A DNA stretch of 64,000 nucleotides from Fermentimonas sp. (GTDB lineage Bacteria; Bacteroidota; Bacteroidia; Bacteroidales; Dysgonomonadaceae): assembly GCA_028709385.1 (NCBI GenBank), contig JAQVXD010000005.1, positions 36,659-100,658 on the forward strand. Reading direction: 5' to 3'. The position numbers were made by a program, and so were the translations under genes. Below the pieces are notes generated by a model, which was not told the origin of the DNA, ran no database searches, and was given only the letters and a program-made list of their open reading frames with translations. Below are positions 10,501 to 19,602 of the stretch, one piece after another (position 1 is the stretch's first letter; every line of letters begins with the position of its first letter).

Positions 10501-11343
10501 ATGATAAGATTAAACAGTTTTCAAATAAATGTATGCCTACTATCAATGATTATTATTATGGGTTTACAGAGTTTCAGCTCTGTAGCCCAAAATAAAACAA
10601 TTAATATAGTACAGATCACTGACCCACAATTTGGTTTTTTTGATGAGAACAAGAGTTTCGATAAAGAGACTGCACTCTTTACTAAAGCCATCAAACAGGT
10701 TAATGAATTAAAACCGGATTTTGTTGTAATAACAGGAGATTTTGTAAATAATTCAAAAGATATAAATCAAATAGAGGAGTTTAAAAGAATTACAAAAGAA
10801 TTAGATAAAGATATACCTCTGTACTTAAGTCCCGGGAACCACGATTTAGGACAAAATCCAACAAACCAAGATTTTGAGTTCTATTTCTCTCACTACGGAA
10901 AAGATAACGACAAATTTGCATTTGAATATAATGATTCATACTTCATAGGGCTAAATTCAGTTATTATAAAATCTGAAACTAATAAGAAAAAAGAGAAAAA
11001 ACAGTTTCGCTGGCTTAAAAGGAAATTGAGAAAAGCAAAATCATCAGATGCCATAATTGTTTTCACACATTATCCTTTTTTTATTAATGATTTTGATGAA
11101 AAAGAGAGTTACTCCAACCAAAGTAAGAAAAGCAGGTTAAAGTATTTTAATCTTTTTAAAAAGTATGGGGTGGATGGTATATTTGCGGGGCATTTACATA
11201 ATAATGCAGAAGCATCTCTTAATGGTATTAAGATGATAACTACCAATGCTGCAGGGAGACCGCTCGGAAAGGCAGAGCCTGGTTACAGATTAATTGAAGT
11301 GAATAACGGCACAATAAATTCAAAATTCATTTCCATAGAATAA
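10501..11343 (+). CDS. Exported metallophosphoesterase, second copy
   Basis: The 280-residue product has an N-terminal export segment (about 1-30, ending SSVAQ). It then shows the calcineurin-like series QITDPQFG (39), ITGDF (about 76), SPGNHDLG (about 111), FTHYP (about 186) and GIFAGHLHNN (about 227). All five metal-ligand clusters are present, so it should be catalytically competent. It is only distantly similar to the upstream phosphoesterase, which argues against a recent tandem duplication. It is the last gene of the rightward polysaccharide cluster. After its stop come a Crp/Fnr-like palindrome and the metal resistance island, so this is the likely operon end, although no clear intrinsic terminator is visible. 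Confidence 0.78.
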   Translation: MIRLNSFQINVCLLSMIIIMGLQSFSSVAQNKTINIVQITDPQFGFFDENKSFDKETALFTKAIKQVNELKPDFVVITGDFVNNSKDINQIEEFKRITKELDKDIPLYLSPGNHDLGQNPTNQDFEFYFSHYGKDNDKFAFEYNDSYFIGLNSVIIKSETNKKKEKKQFRWLKRKLRKAKSSDAIIVFTHYPFFINDFDEKESYSNQSKKSRLKYFNLFKKYGVDGIFAGHLHNNAEASLNGIKMITTNAAGRPLGKAEPGYRLIEVNNGTINSKFISIE

Positions 11344-11372
11344 ATCAGTTTTAACTGTTAAACAATGTAACA

Positions 11373-11388
11373 TGTCACCGGTGTGACA
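11373..11388 (+). promoter_or_regulatory. Crp/Fnr-like palindrome upstream of the decayed cusC gene
   Basis: TGTCACCGGTGTGACA is a 16-bp site of the form TGTCA-N6-TGACA, the 5-6-5 layout used by Crp/Fnr-family regulators. Its centre lies about 34 bp upstream of a weak -7 box (AATTTTTG, 11411-11418), which puts it close to -41 from the expected transcription start, the class II activator position. A nearly identical site occupies the same relative position at 36332-36347. The regulator itself is not in the window. Confidence 0.5.
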
Positions 11389-11393
11389 ATCCT

Positions 11394-11451
11394 CATCTTA
11401 TACTTTCCATAATTTTTGTAATTGTATAAAATAAAAAGAAAGTATAAGATG
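11394..11451. repeat. Perfect 14-bp inverted repeat around the decayed cusC promoter and start codon
   Basis: CATCTTATACTTTC at 11394-11407 is repeated in exact inverse complement at 11438-11451. The right arm ends on the ATG of the TolC remnant and the left arm abuts the Crp/Fnr-like palindrome. The 30-bp spacer contains the putative -7 box. If transcription starts near 11421 only the right arm is transcribed, so an operator or a DNA-level element is more likely than an RNA hairpin. Confidence 0.6.
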
Positions 11452-12140
11452 AAAAGATTTTGGATTGGTCTCCTCGTATTCACGATTTTGAGAGGGGGAC
11501 TTGCACAAAACAATGTGGAATATATATTACATGAAATTGAGTCAAATAACACTACTCTTAAAGCGCTGCAAGAACAAATAGAAGCACAAAAAATTGGTAA
11601 TAAAACAGGTACTTATCTTCCAAACCGGAAGTCGATGTAGGATATTTATGGGGAAATCCGGCTGAGATTGGTAATGAAAGATCCTTTTCTGTCAGTCAGT
11701 CATTAGATTTTCCGACTGCGTATGCCCACAGATACAAAATATCCAGATTACTGAATCAAAACCTCGATTTGATTTACAACTCAGAAAGAATAAATATTCT
11801 ATTGCAGGCAAAGCAGCTAGTTATCAATCTGTCTTATTACAATGCACTTTCAAAGGACTACGAACACCGAATAAGGATAGCAAAGGAAGTTGCAGGGCTT
11901 AACAATAGGAGTTTCGATACCTCTTTGGGAAAACAAGAATACCGTAAAACAGGCAAAAGCAGATGTAATCTCGGGAGAATCATCTCTTGCAGATAATAAA
12001 CATAAATATTACAAGGTGAAATAACTCTTTTAAGCTACCTGTTGCAGATAGAATCTTATTATGATGCTTATAATAGTATGCTTGAATTTGAGAGGGATTA
12101 TGCTCTTGCTGTGGCTGAGCTTACTGCTGTTTCGTTGTGA
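11449..12140 (+). pseudogene. TolC/CusC-family outer membrane efflux gene, decayed
   Basis: An ATG at 11449 opens a signal peptide and the start of a TolC-family protein (NNVEYILHEIESNNTTLKAL), but the frame stops at 11638. A single lost C near 11627 explains this: in the next frame the sequence goes on as PEVDVGYLWGNPAEIGNE and SVSQSLDFPTAYAHRYK, a typical CusC stretch. A second shift near 11930 moves to NTVKQAKADVISGESSLADN, and a third segment (12015-12140) reads as the family C-terminus, LLQIESYYDAYNSMLEFERD. Together about 230 codons remain out of roughly 420, so a large middle part is also deleted. A complete cusC lies downstream at 16633, which probably released this copy from selection. 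Confidence 0.85.
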
Positions 12141-12159
12141 TATTTAAACTATATTTTAT

Positions 12160-12190
12160 TTTGATTGTTTACAAGTAACCAGTATCTTTG
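12160..12190 (+). promoter_or_regulatory. Bacteroidetes-type promoter of the cus operon
   Basis: TTTG (12160-12163), a 19-bp spacer and TATCTTTG (12183-12190) match the primary-sigma consensus of Bacteroidetes. The -7 box ends 17 bp before the ATG at 12208, leaving a very short leader. This promoter would drive the cysteine-pair protein and probably the efflux genes behind it. Confidence 0.65.
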
Positions 12191-12207
12191 AAAATATTTT
12201 TGTAAAA

Positions 12208-12627
12208 ATGAAGAGAATTATAGCGATATTTTCACTTATCATAATGTCGATTGCAGCAATACAACCTGTAATCGCTATGCATTATTGCGATGATGAGTTG
12301 AGATCTCTTCAAATATATCAGACAAACGGAATTCAAGACTCCTGCTGCGATGATACTGAGAATCATGACCTTTTAATTTCTGGAGATTTCTGTTGTGAAA
12401 CGGAAATGCTGGAGTTGTCAACCGATGAGTATCAAACAAAAGCAGAAGAACCGGCAGTGAGGATTTCTCCTCTTTCTATTGATATTTATGGAATTACTCC
12501 AGTGAATCTGCAGTTTGAATCTGATCCCGATTCCGATTCAATTTTAACTACTTTAAAATTTCCCACAAAGGGACTCTATCTTGAAGATGTGAGCATTCTT
12601 ACTTACATCTGTATCTACCGTATTTAA
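12208..12627 (+). CDS. HYC_CC_PP-type small exported cysteine protein
   Basis: The 139-residue protein has a signal peptide (1-23) followed at once by HYC (25-27), then SCC (45-47) and FCC (61-63). This layout matches the HYC_CC_PP family found beside CusA/CzcA efflux genes in Bacteroidetes. The His/Cys clusters look like soft-metal ligands, so a periplasmic role in copper or silver capture or sensing is likely; this is inference, as the family has no firmly established biochemical role that I know of. It has its own consensus promoter and precedes cusA by 173 bp, a gap that holds a short TGTTGT/ACAACA hairpin and nothing else I recognise. Confidence 0.72.
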   Translation: MKRIIAIFSLIIMSIAAIQPVIAMHYCDDELRSLQIYQTNGIQDSCCDDTENHDLLISGDFCCETEMLELSTDEYQTKAEEPAVRISPLSIDIYGITPVNLQFESDPDSDSILTTLKFPTKGLYLEDVSILTYICIYRI

Positions 12628-12800
12628 TACCATTTGATAGTTGAAAATAGAATAAAGGGGACAAACGTCTGCCTCAAATTTTTCTGTTTTCAAAAATACC
12701 TTGTTGTCTTTAACAACAGAGACACAAAGCGCAACAGACTGCTAATTACTCAATTAAGCAGCCTCACCTATTACAAAAACATATTTAATTATATATTTCT

Positions 12801-15800
12801 ATGATCAACAAAATCATAAAGTATTTCCTTGAAAACAGGTTTATAACAATCCTGTTATTAATAACTATTATAGTTTGGGGAATATCAGTCGCACCTTTCA
12901 ACTGGGGTAGTATTCTGCCGAAGGATCCGGTTCCGGTAGACGCTATACCCGACCTCAGTGACAATCAACAGATTGTCGCAACCGAATGGATGGGACGTTC
13001 TCCAAAAGATATACAAGAGCAGATTACCTACCCGTTGACTACATCGTTATTAGGTGTTCCGGGTGTTAAAACTATCCGTAGCACATCCATGTTTGGAATG
13101 TCTTTTATCTATGTAATATTTGAAGAAGATATTGAATTTTACTGGAGTCGTTCGCGAATTCTGGAAAAACTGAATTCATTGCCTCCAGGAACATTACCTC
13201 AGGGTGTACAACCAAGTCTCGGAACGGATGCAACTGCTTTGGGACAAATCTTCTGGTATACTCTTGAAGGGAGAAATCCTGAAACAGGAAAACCCTCAGG
13301 CGGCTGGGATCCTGATGAGTTGAGAACTGCACAGGATTTCTATGTAAAATACTCATTAATGTCGGCAGAAGGAGTTGCTGAAGTGGCTTCTGTCGGTGGT
13401 TTCGTAAAAGAGTATCAGGTTGACGTGAATCCTAATTCTCTACGTGCATACAACCTTTCTATCATGGATGTAATGAATGCCATACAGAAGAGCAACCTCG
13501 ATATCGGCGCAGAAACAGTTGAAATCAATAAAGCGGAATATCTTGTTCGCGGACTTGGTTACATAAAAAAGGTATCCGACCTGGAGGAAGCAGTGGTTAC
13601 CGTAAGAGATGGCATTCCGATAAAGATTAAGGATTTGGCATTCGTCACTCTTGGTCCAGCTACCAGAAGGGGTGGTCTCGACAAAGAGGGAGTGGAAGCT
13701 GTGGGAGGTGTAGTCGTGGCACGTCATGGTTCCAACCCCCTTCAGGTAATCGACAACGTGAAGGAAAAGATCAAAGAGATAGATGCAGGTTTGCCGCAAA
13801 AAACGCTTTCCGACGGATCGGTTTCTAAAGTGACTGTTGTTCCTTTCTATGACAGAACTGCGCTGATTCACGAAACTATAGGTACTTTGGAAACTTCACT
13901 AACACTTGAAACACTCATTGCCATAATTGTTGTAATTGTTTTAGTCCTGAACCTAAGGGCTTCAGTGGTTATATCAAGCATTCTGCCGGTTGGAGTATTG
14001 ACCACTTTTATCATAATGCGCTATGCCGGAGTACAGGCGAATATAGTGGCGCTGTCGGGGATTGCAATAGCCATCGGGATTATGATTGATGTGGGAGTTG
14101 TGTTTGTAGAAAACACTCTCAGACACATGGATATGGAAGAGCATAAAGGCATTCGGAAAGGAAAACCATTTGTAAGTTTAATTTATAATAGCATCAAAGA
14201 AGTATCCGGAGCAGTTCTCACAGGACAGCTTACCACAATTGTAAGTTTCATCCCTGTTTTTATGCTGGAAGCGCAGGAAGGTAAACTTTTCGTTCCTTTG
14301 GCATTCACCAAAACGTTCGCACTCATTAGTGCATACATGATCGGTATAATGATTGTGCCTACTTTGATTTATTACATCTTTTCGATAAGAATTACTTCGA
14401 AACAGGTTCGTAAAATATCAAACATCATATTGATTGCTGCGGGCATCGCACTAATTATTATGACAGGATACTATTTATATTTCGCGTTGGCCTTGATTGG
14501 TCTTAACAACCTTTTCTCAAACAAATGGAAGAACAATAAAATTCCTACTTATATAAATCTGGGGATTGTATTGTTTGCAGTTACATATCTTCTTGCAATG
14601 GAATGGCTGCCCATGGGTACACAGGCAGGAACACCACGAAATTTCATCTTTGTTATTTTAATAGTTGCCGTTATTCTTGGAGCACTGTGGCTTATGGTGA
14701 TCTATTATGAGAAAATACTCCGATGGAGCCTTGCAAACAGGTGGAAATTCATGACCATCCCTATCTTAACCATTCTGTTTGGAATAGTTATCTGGCAAGG
14801 ATTTGATAAAACTTTTGGTTTAGTGGCAAAAGGATTTGAGACTGTTGGATGGAAATCATTCCGACAGACGGGATTCTGGCAGACTGCAAGCAACCGGTTT
14901 CCCGGTGTGGGTCAGGAGTTTATGCCAACTCTAAACGAAGGTTCATTTCTACTAATGCCTACAACTATGCCCCATACGGGTATAGAACAAAATATTGAAT
15001 ATGTTGGAATACTGGATAAAAGAATCAGCAATATACCTGAAGTGGAAATGGCTGTAGGCAAATGGGGACGTGTCAATTCGGCTCTTGATCCTGCACCGAC
15101 TCAGATGTTTGAAAATACGATTACCTATCGTCCGGAATATATATTAGATCAAAACGGTAACCGAAAACGATTCAAAGTAAACAGAAAAGGTGAATTTATT
15201 CTGACCAATAATACTACATATAATCCTGAAGATGGTTTTCGATTGATACCAGAAGATAGTCTGATTCACGACAGACGTGGTAAATACTTCAGACAGTGGC
15301 GCCCGGAAATTAAAAACGAGGATGATATTTGGCAGGAAATTGTCAATGTGTCTCATTTACCCGGACTAACATCGGCACCCAAACTAATGCCTATTGCAGC
15401 GAGAACTGTAATGCTTTCCACCGGTATGCGAGCTCCAATGGGAGTAAAAGTATCAGGACCCGATTTGGAGTCAATAGAACAGGGAGGTAAAGCAATAGAG
15501 ACTGCTTTGAAAGATGTTCCTTCAGTACTTCCGTCTACTGTGTTTTACGATCGGGCTGTGGGAGCTCCTTACATCGAGATCGGCTTAAACCGGCAAGAAA
15601 TGGCTCGCTACGGCATCACCGTGGCTGATCTGCAAGAGGTTATCAGTGCAGCTGTTGGCGGAATGCCATTGACTACTACGGTGGAAGATCGTGAGCGTTT
15701 TCCGGTAAGACTTCGTTATCCGCGTGAGCTAAGAGAAAATCCGGATGAATTGGCAAGACTTATCATACCTACTGCAACAGGTACACAGATTCCGTTGGGT

Positions 15801-16646
15801 GACGTAACAGACATAACCTACACGCGTGGAGCACAGATGATTCAAAGTGAGAATACCTATCTGATCGGGTATGTTATTTTTGACAAAGTTGAAGGGAGAG
15901 CTGAAGTAGATGTGGTTTATGATGCTCAGAATGTGCTTGATAAAAAAATAAGGAACGGTGAACTGGTATTACCAAAAGGAGTCTCCTACTCTTTCGCAGG
16001 AAATTACGAACAACAAGCACGAGCAGCTCAACGACTGGCGATTATCATTCCCATTAGTTTACTTGTTATCCTGCTTATTCTTTATTTCCAGTTTAAAACA
16101 ATCACAGCCTCACTTATTCACTTTTCAGGAATATTTGTGGCATTGGCAGGTGGTTTCATCCTCTTATGGCTCTACGGAGAACCCTGGTTTATGAATTTTG
16201 ATATTGGAGGAATGAATATCCGTGATATGTTCAACATGCAACCGATTAATCTGAGCATTGCCGTATGGGTTGGATTTATTGCTCTATTCGGTATTGCTAC
16301 AGATGATGGAGTCCTGATGGGTACATACATTCATGACGCGTTTTTAGAGAGAGATCCCCAGACAATGGATGCAGTGAGGGAAACAGTTGTTTATGCCGGT
16401 AAAAAAAGAGTACGACCTGCAATTATGACTACTGCTACCACATTGATAGCTCTTCTTCCGGTACTCACTTCCACCGGTAAGGGCTCCGAGATTATGGTAC
16501 CCATGTCAATCCCCACTTTTGGCGGAATGGTCATACAAATGATGACCATGTTTATCGTACCCATCCTTCAGTGTTGGTGGAGAGAAGGTGTTATCCGTAA
16601 AAAAGAGAAACAACAAGCTAAAATTACAGATTATGAAAATATATAA
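12801..16646 (+). CDS. cusA: CusA/CzcA-family heavy-metal efflux RND transporter
   Basis: This 1281-residue inner-membrane RND pump exports metal ions from periplasm or cytosol through a CusB-CusC channel, driven by protons. PVPVDAIPDLSDNQQIV, WMGRSPKDIQEQITYPLT and the TM4 motif GIAIAIGIMIDVGVVFVEN are diagnostic of the heavy-metal efflux branch. FGIATDDGVLMGTYI marks TM10. Methionines at PTQMFENT and VMLSTGMRAPMGVKVSG sit where CusA of E. coli has two of its three copper-binding methionines, which supports Cu/Ag over Zn/Co as substrate (comparison from memory). The protein is over 200 residues longer than E. coli CusA. Extra hydrophobic segments around residues 535-640 account for much of this, a feature I associate with Bacteroidetes homologues. 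Confidence 0.9.
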   Translation: MINKIIKYFLENRFITILLLITIIVWGISVAPFNWGSILPKDPVPVDAIPDLSDNQQIVATEWMGRSPKDIQEQITYPLTTSLLGVPGVKTIRSTSMFGMSFIYVIFEEDIEFYWSRSRILEKLNSLPPGTLPQGVQPSLGTDATALGQIFWYTLEGRNPETGKPSGGWDPDELRTAQDFYVKYSLMSAEGVAEVASVGGFVKEYQVDVNPNSLRAYNLSIMDVMNAIQKSNLDIGAETVEINKAEYLVRGLGYIKKVSDLEEAVVTVRDGIPIKIKDLAFVTLGPATRRGGLDKEGVEAVGGVVVARHGSNPLQVIDNVKEKIKEIDAGLPQKTLSDGSVSKVTVVPFYDRTALIHETIGTLETSLTLETLIAIIVVIVLVLNLRASVVISSILPVGVLTTFIIMRYAGVQANIVALSGIAIAIGIMIDVGVVFVENTLRHMDMEEHKGIRKGKPFVSLIYNSIKEVSGAVLTGQLTTIVSFIPVFMLEAQEGKLFVPLAFTKTFALISAYMIGIMIVPTLIYYIFSIRITSKQVRKISNIILIAAGIALIIMTGYYLYFALALIGLNNLFSNKWKNNKIPTYINLGIVLFAVTYLLAMEWLPMGTQAGTPRNFIFVILIVAVILGALWLMVIYYEKILRWSLANRWKFMTIPILTILFGIVIWQGFDKTFGLVAKGFETVGWKSFRQTGFWQTASNRFPGVGQEFMPTLNEGSFLLMPTTMPHTGIEQNIEYVGILDKRISNIPEVEMAVGKWGRVNSALDPAPTQMFENTITYRPEYILDQNGNRKRFKVNRKGEFILTNNTTYNPEDGFRLIPEDSLIHDRRGKYFRQWRPEIKNEDDIWQEIVNVSHLPGLTSAPKLMPIAARTVMLSTGMRAPMGVKVSGPDLESIEQGGKAIETALKDVPSVLPSTVFYDRAVGAPYIEIGLNRQEMARYGITVADLQEVISAAVGGMPLTTTVEDRERFPVRLRYPRELRENPDELARLIIPTATGTQIPLGDVTDITYTRGAQMIQSENTYLIGYVIFDKVEGRAEVDVVYDAQNVLDKKIRNGELVLPKGVSYSFAGNYEQQARAAQRLAIIIPISLLVILLILYFQFKTITASLIHFSGIFVALAGGFILLWLYGEPWFMNFDIGGMNIRDMFNMQPINLSIAVWVGFIALFGIATDDGVLMGTYIHDAFLERDPQTMDAVRETVVYAGKKRVRPAIMTTATTLIALLPVLTSTGKGSEIMVPMSIPTFGGMVIQMMTMFIVPILQCWWREGVIRKKEKQQAKITDYENI

Positions 16647-17949
16647 AATCAAACTATTATTCATCCTATTGCTGGGAACTATTATTACCCTCCCGGTCAA
16701 TGGTCAATTGACAGATTCACTCGCACGCTATCTTGAAGTAGCGGGGAAGAATAACCCTGCGTTGAATGCCGACTTCCTGACCTATAAGGCTGCTCTGGAA
16801 AAGGTACCGCAGGCTGGTGCTTGGCCAGACCCTCAGTTGGATATGGGCTTTTTCTTAAAACCTATGGATATTGTGGGTGGACGTCAGATAGCAGATTTCA
16901 CTCTTATGCAGATGTTCCCTTGGTTTGGCACAAAAAAGGCGGCACAGACTGAAGCAACCCATATGGCTAAAATGGCATATGAGCAATTCAGAGAAACAAG
17001 GGATAACCTTTACCTGGAAGTATATACCCAGTGGTACATACTTTCTACAAAAGTAGAACAGCTTAATAACAACCGGGAGAATCTCCAACTGCTGAAGCAA
17101 CTTGAAGAACTTGCAATCCGTAAGAGCAGCTCAGGAGGCAGTATGTCTTCAGGTATGAATAATGCTGCCCCCGGCATGTCTGACGTGCTCCGTATACAAT
17201 TGGAAATGATTGAAATAGAAAACAACATCGAGAGTCTCATGTCCAATATTGCAGCTGAAAAAGCAAAATTCAATGCTTTGCTTAACCGCCCGGTAGAATA
17301 TGAAGTAATAGTCCCTGATTCAATAACTAAAGTAGCTTTTATTTTCGATGAAGGTGTTTCTATAAGTGAAATTGAAAACCAAAACCCAATGTTGATCATG
17401 TTTGAACAGGAAGAACTGGCGTTCAATGCAAAAAGTGAGATGGATAAGAAAATGAGTTATCCTATGTTCGGGATCGGACTGCAATATATGCTGATAGGCG
17501 AAAGTAAAACAACAACAATGAATCAGGGTATGACTCCAGAAATGAACGGCATGGATATGATAATGCCCATGTTTTCAATAACTCTCCCGATATATCGGAA
17601 TAAATACAAAGCACAACAAAAAGAGAGTCGCTTTATGTCACAATCGGCCCGCGAAAAGTACAATAACACGCTTAATTTACTTCGGTCAGATCTGTTTAAA
17701 CTGAAGCAACAACTTGACAATGCAGAGAGGAAGATAAAACTGTACCAAAAGCAGGAACAACTGGCCCGTGTTACTTATCAGTTGGTTGTTCAGGAGTTTG
17801 TAACTGCAAAAAGTGATCTTACCAAGGTGATTCAGGTGCAACGTCAGTTACTGGATTATCAAATACGTCAGGCAGAAGCTATCGCTGAATACAATACAAA
17901 GGTAGCCTCTATACAAAAACTACGTTCTTTCAATTCATTAAATCAATAA
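16633..17949 (+). CDS. cusC: TolC-family outer membrane efflux protein (CusC type)
   Basis: The start is placed at the ATG at 16633, which overlaps the last 14 bases of cusA and opens directly into a signal peptide (1-25, ending PVNGQ). Upstream non-ATG starts would add only a charged extension. The 438-residue protein has the two long TolC coiled-coil repeats. It includes the WPDPQLDMGF motif common in Cus-type outer-membrane factors and a methionine-rich loop (MSSGMNNAAPGMSD near 170-185, MNGMDMIMPMF near 300), which fits a copper or silver channel. It forms the outer-membrane exit duct of the tripartite pump with CusA and CusB and is translationally coupled to cusA. Confidence 0.88.
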   Translation: MKIYKIKLLFILLLGTIITLPVNGQLTDSLARYLEVAGKNNPALNADFLTYKAALEKVPQAGAWPDPQLDMGFFLKPMDIVGGRQIADFTLMQMFPWFGTKKAAQTEATHMAKMAYEQFRETRDNLYLEVYTQWYILSTKVEQLNNNRENLQLLKQLEELAIRKSSSGGSMSSGMNNAAPGMSDVLRIQLEMIEIENNIESLMSNIAAEKAKFNALLNRPVEYEVIVPDSITKVAFIFDEGVSISEIENQNPMLIMFEQEELAFNAKSEMDKKMSYPMFGIGLQYMLIGESKTTTMNQGMTPEMNGMDMIMPMFSITLPIYRNKYKAQQKESRFMSQSAREKYNNTLNLLRSDLFKLKQQLDNAERKIKLYQKQEQLARVTYQLVVQEFVTAKSDLTKVIQVQRQLLDYQIRQAEAIAEYNTKVASIQKLRSFNSLNQ

Positions 17950-17965
17950 TTATACTGTCAACAAT

Positions 17966-19567
17966 ATGAATAAAAATAAAATAAAAGAGATTAGTAAACA
18001 TCCATATTTCAGATACGGAGTGGTATTACTTGCCGGTTTACTTCTCGGATGGCTAATTTTTTCAGGAAACGGCCGAAATCATTCTTCACATCAAACAGCA
18101 ACTGTTGAAGAAGCACACGATCACAGTGATGAACCGACAATCTGGACTTGCTCTATGCACCCACAGATAAGAATGGAAGAACCGGGAGATTGCCCTCTTT
18201 GCGGTATGGATCTGATTCCTCTGCAAACTTCCGGTACAGGTGATGCAACAGTAGACCCGGATGCTATACAACTATCTGTTGAAGCTGCTGCACTTGCAAA
18301 TGTACAAACAACTGTTGTAAGCAGACAGAATCCGATAAAGGAAGTACAACTTTATGGCACAATTCAGGTAGATGAGCGTCTCTCACAATCTCAGACTTCT
18401 CACGTGAGCGGACGTATAGAAAAACTGTTTGTTACTTTCACGGGTGAGAGTGTTAAACGAGGACAACCACTTGCCACTATCTACTCACCTGAGCTTTTAA
18501 ACGCACAACAGGAGTTGATTGAGGCAACAAAAATGAAAGATATTCAGCCGGCTATATTAGAGGCAGTCAGAGATAAACTTCGTTTGTGGAAGTTAACGGA
18601 TGAACAGATCGCAAAACTAGAAAATTCAGGTGAAGTTTCGCCATATATAGATGTTGCAGCAACCACAAGTGGAATCGTAATTTCGAAAAATGTAAACCAA
18701 GGGGATTATGTTAATACAGGAACTGTATTGTTCGCAATTGCCGATTTATCAAAAGTGTGGGCAATATTTGACGCATATGAATCCGATCTTCCATTTTTGA
18801 AGATAGGTGACCAGGTGGAATACACTCTACAGTCGTTACCGGGTAAAACATTTTCCGGGAAGATATCATTTATCAATCCTATACTCGATTCTTCCACACG
18901 TACTGCAAAAGTGCGTGTAGAGACTAACAATCCCGGAATGGAACTAAAACCGGAAATGTATGCTAATGCTATTATCAATTCACCTCTTAAACAATATAAC
19001 AATGAGGTTGTTATTCCAAAGTCGGCAATTCTATGGACAGGAAAGCGTTCTATTGTTTACGTTAAACAACCCGACACAGATACACCGGCATTTCTGTTAC
19101 GTGAAATTGAACTGGGCCCTTCGTTAGGTGATTCATACGTAGTATTGAGCGGGTTAAGTGACGGCGATGAAGTTGTAACTAATGGTGCATTTACCGTAGA
19201 TGCCAGTGCGCAGCTTGCCGGTAAACGCAGCATGATGAACGATGAAGCAGGCAGGGCTGTTACAGGTCATGAAGGTCATGATATGCAGGCTACAGCTCAA
19301 GCCGGTGAACATGTGATGCTAACAGTACAAGGATTATGCGAGATGTGTAAAGATCGCATTGAGAAAGCCGCTAAATCTGTTGATGGTGTTCTTGGAGCAG
19401 TATGGGTACAGGCAGATAAAAAACTTCACTTAGATTTCGATCCTGATAAAACATCTGCCGATGCTGTAGCTAAAGCAATAGCAGCTGCAGGACATGATAC
19501 TGATAAATTTAAGGCAGATCAGGCAACTTATGAAGCATTGCCTGCATGCTGTAAATACAGAGATTAA
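17966..19567 (+). CDS. cusB: CusB-type periplasmic adaptor with fused C-terminal HMA domain
   Basis: The 533-residue membrane-fusion protein has one N-terminal TM helix (about 17-33), a His-rich linker, and a heavy-metal-binding domain WTCSMHPQIRMEEPGDCPLC (60-79). The adaptor body follows, with lipoyl/barrel segments such as GRIEKLFVTFTGESVKRGQ and LSKVWAIFDAYESDL. After residue about 445 comes an HMA ferredoxin-like domain with a CEMC metal motif, closed by a tail ending ALPACCKYRD. The fused HMA domain is not part of E. coli CusB. It probably passes Cu(I)/Ag(I) to the pump or buffers it in the periplasm. The next gene repeats exactly this HMA-plus-CC module, so the two probably share ligand and partner. 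Confidence 0.88.
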   Translation: MNKNKIKEISKHPYFRYGVVLLAGLLLGWLIFSGNGRNHSSHQTATVEEAHDHSDEPTIWTCSMHPQIRMEEPGDCPLCGMDLIPLQTSGTGDATVDPDAIQLSVEAAALANVQTTVVSRQNPIKEVQLYGTIQVDERLSQSQTSHVSGRIEKLFVTFTGESVKRGQPLATIYSPELLNAQQELIEATKMKDIQPAILEAVRDKLRLWKLTDEQIAKLENSGEVSPYIDVAATTSGIVISKNVNQGDYVNTGTVLFAIADLSKVWAIFDAYESDLPFLKIGDQVEYTLQSLPGKTFSGKISFINPILDSSTRTAKVRVETNNPGMELKPEMYANAIINSPLKQYNNEVVIPKSAILWTGKRSIVYVKQPDTDTPAFLLREIELGPSLGDSYVVLSGLSDGDEVVTNGAFTVDASAQLAGKRSMMNDEAGRAVTGHEGHDMQATAQAGEHVMLTVQGLCEMCKDRIEKAAKSVDGVLGAVWVQADKKLHLDFDPDKTSADAVAKAIAAAGHDTDKFKADQATYEALPACCKYRD

Positions 19568-19602
19568 ATAACTTAATATTCATAATTTAAACGAAAATCA
19601 AA

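Noticed and set aside
13440..13871. A 143-codon open frame on the minus strand inside cusA
   Set aside because: It lies fully within the well-supported cusA frame, has no homologue-like motif and no promoter.
17010..17426. A 138-codon open frame on the minus strand inside cusC
   Set aside because: Shadow of the TolC coiled-coil coding pattern; serine/leucine-rich translation without domain features.
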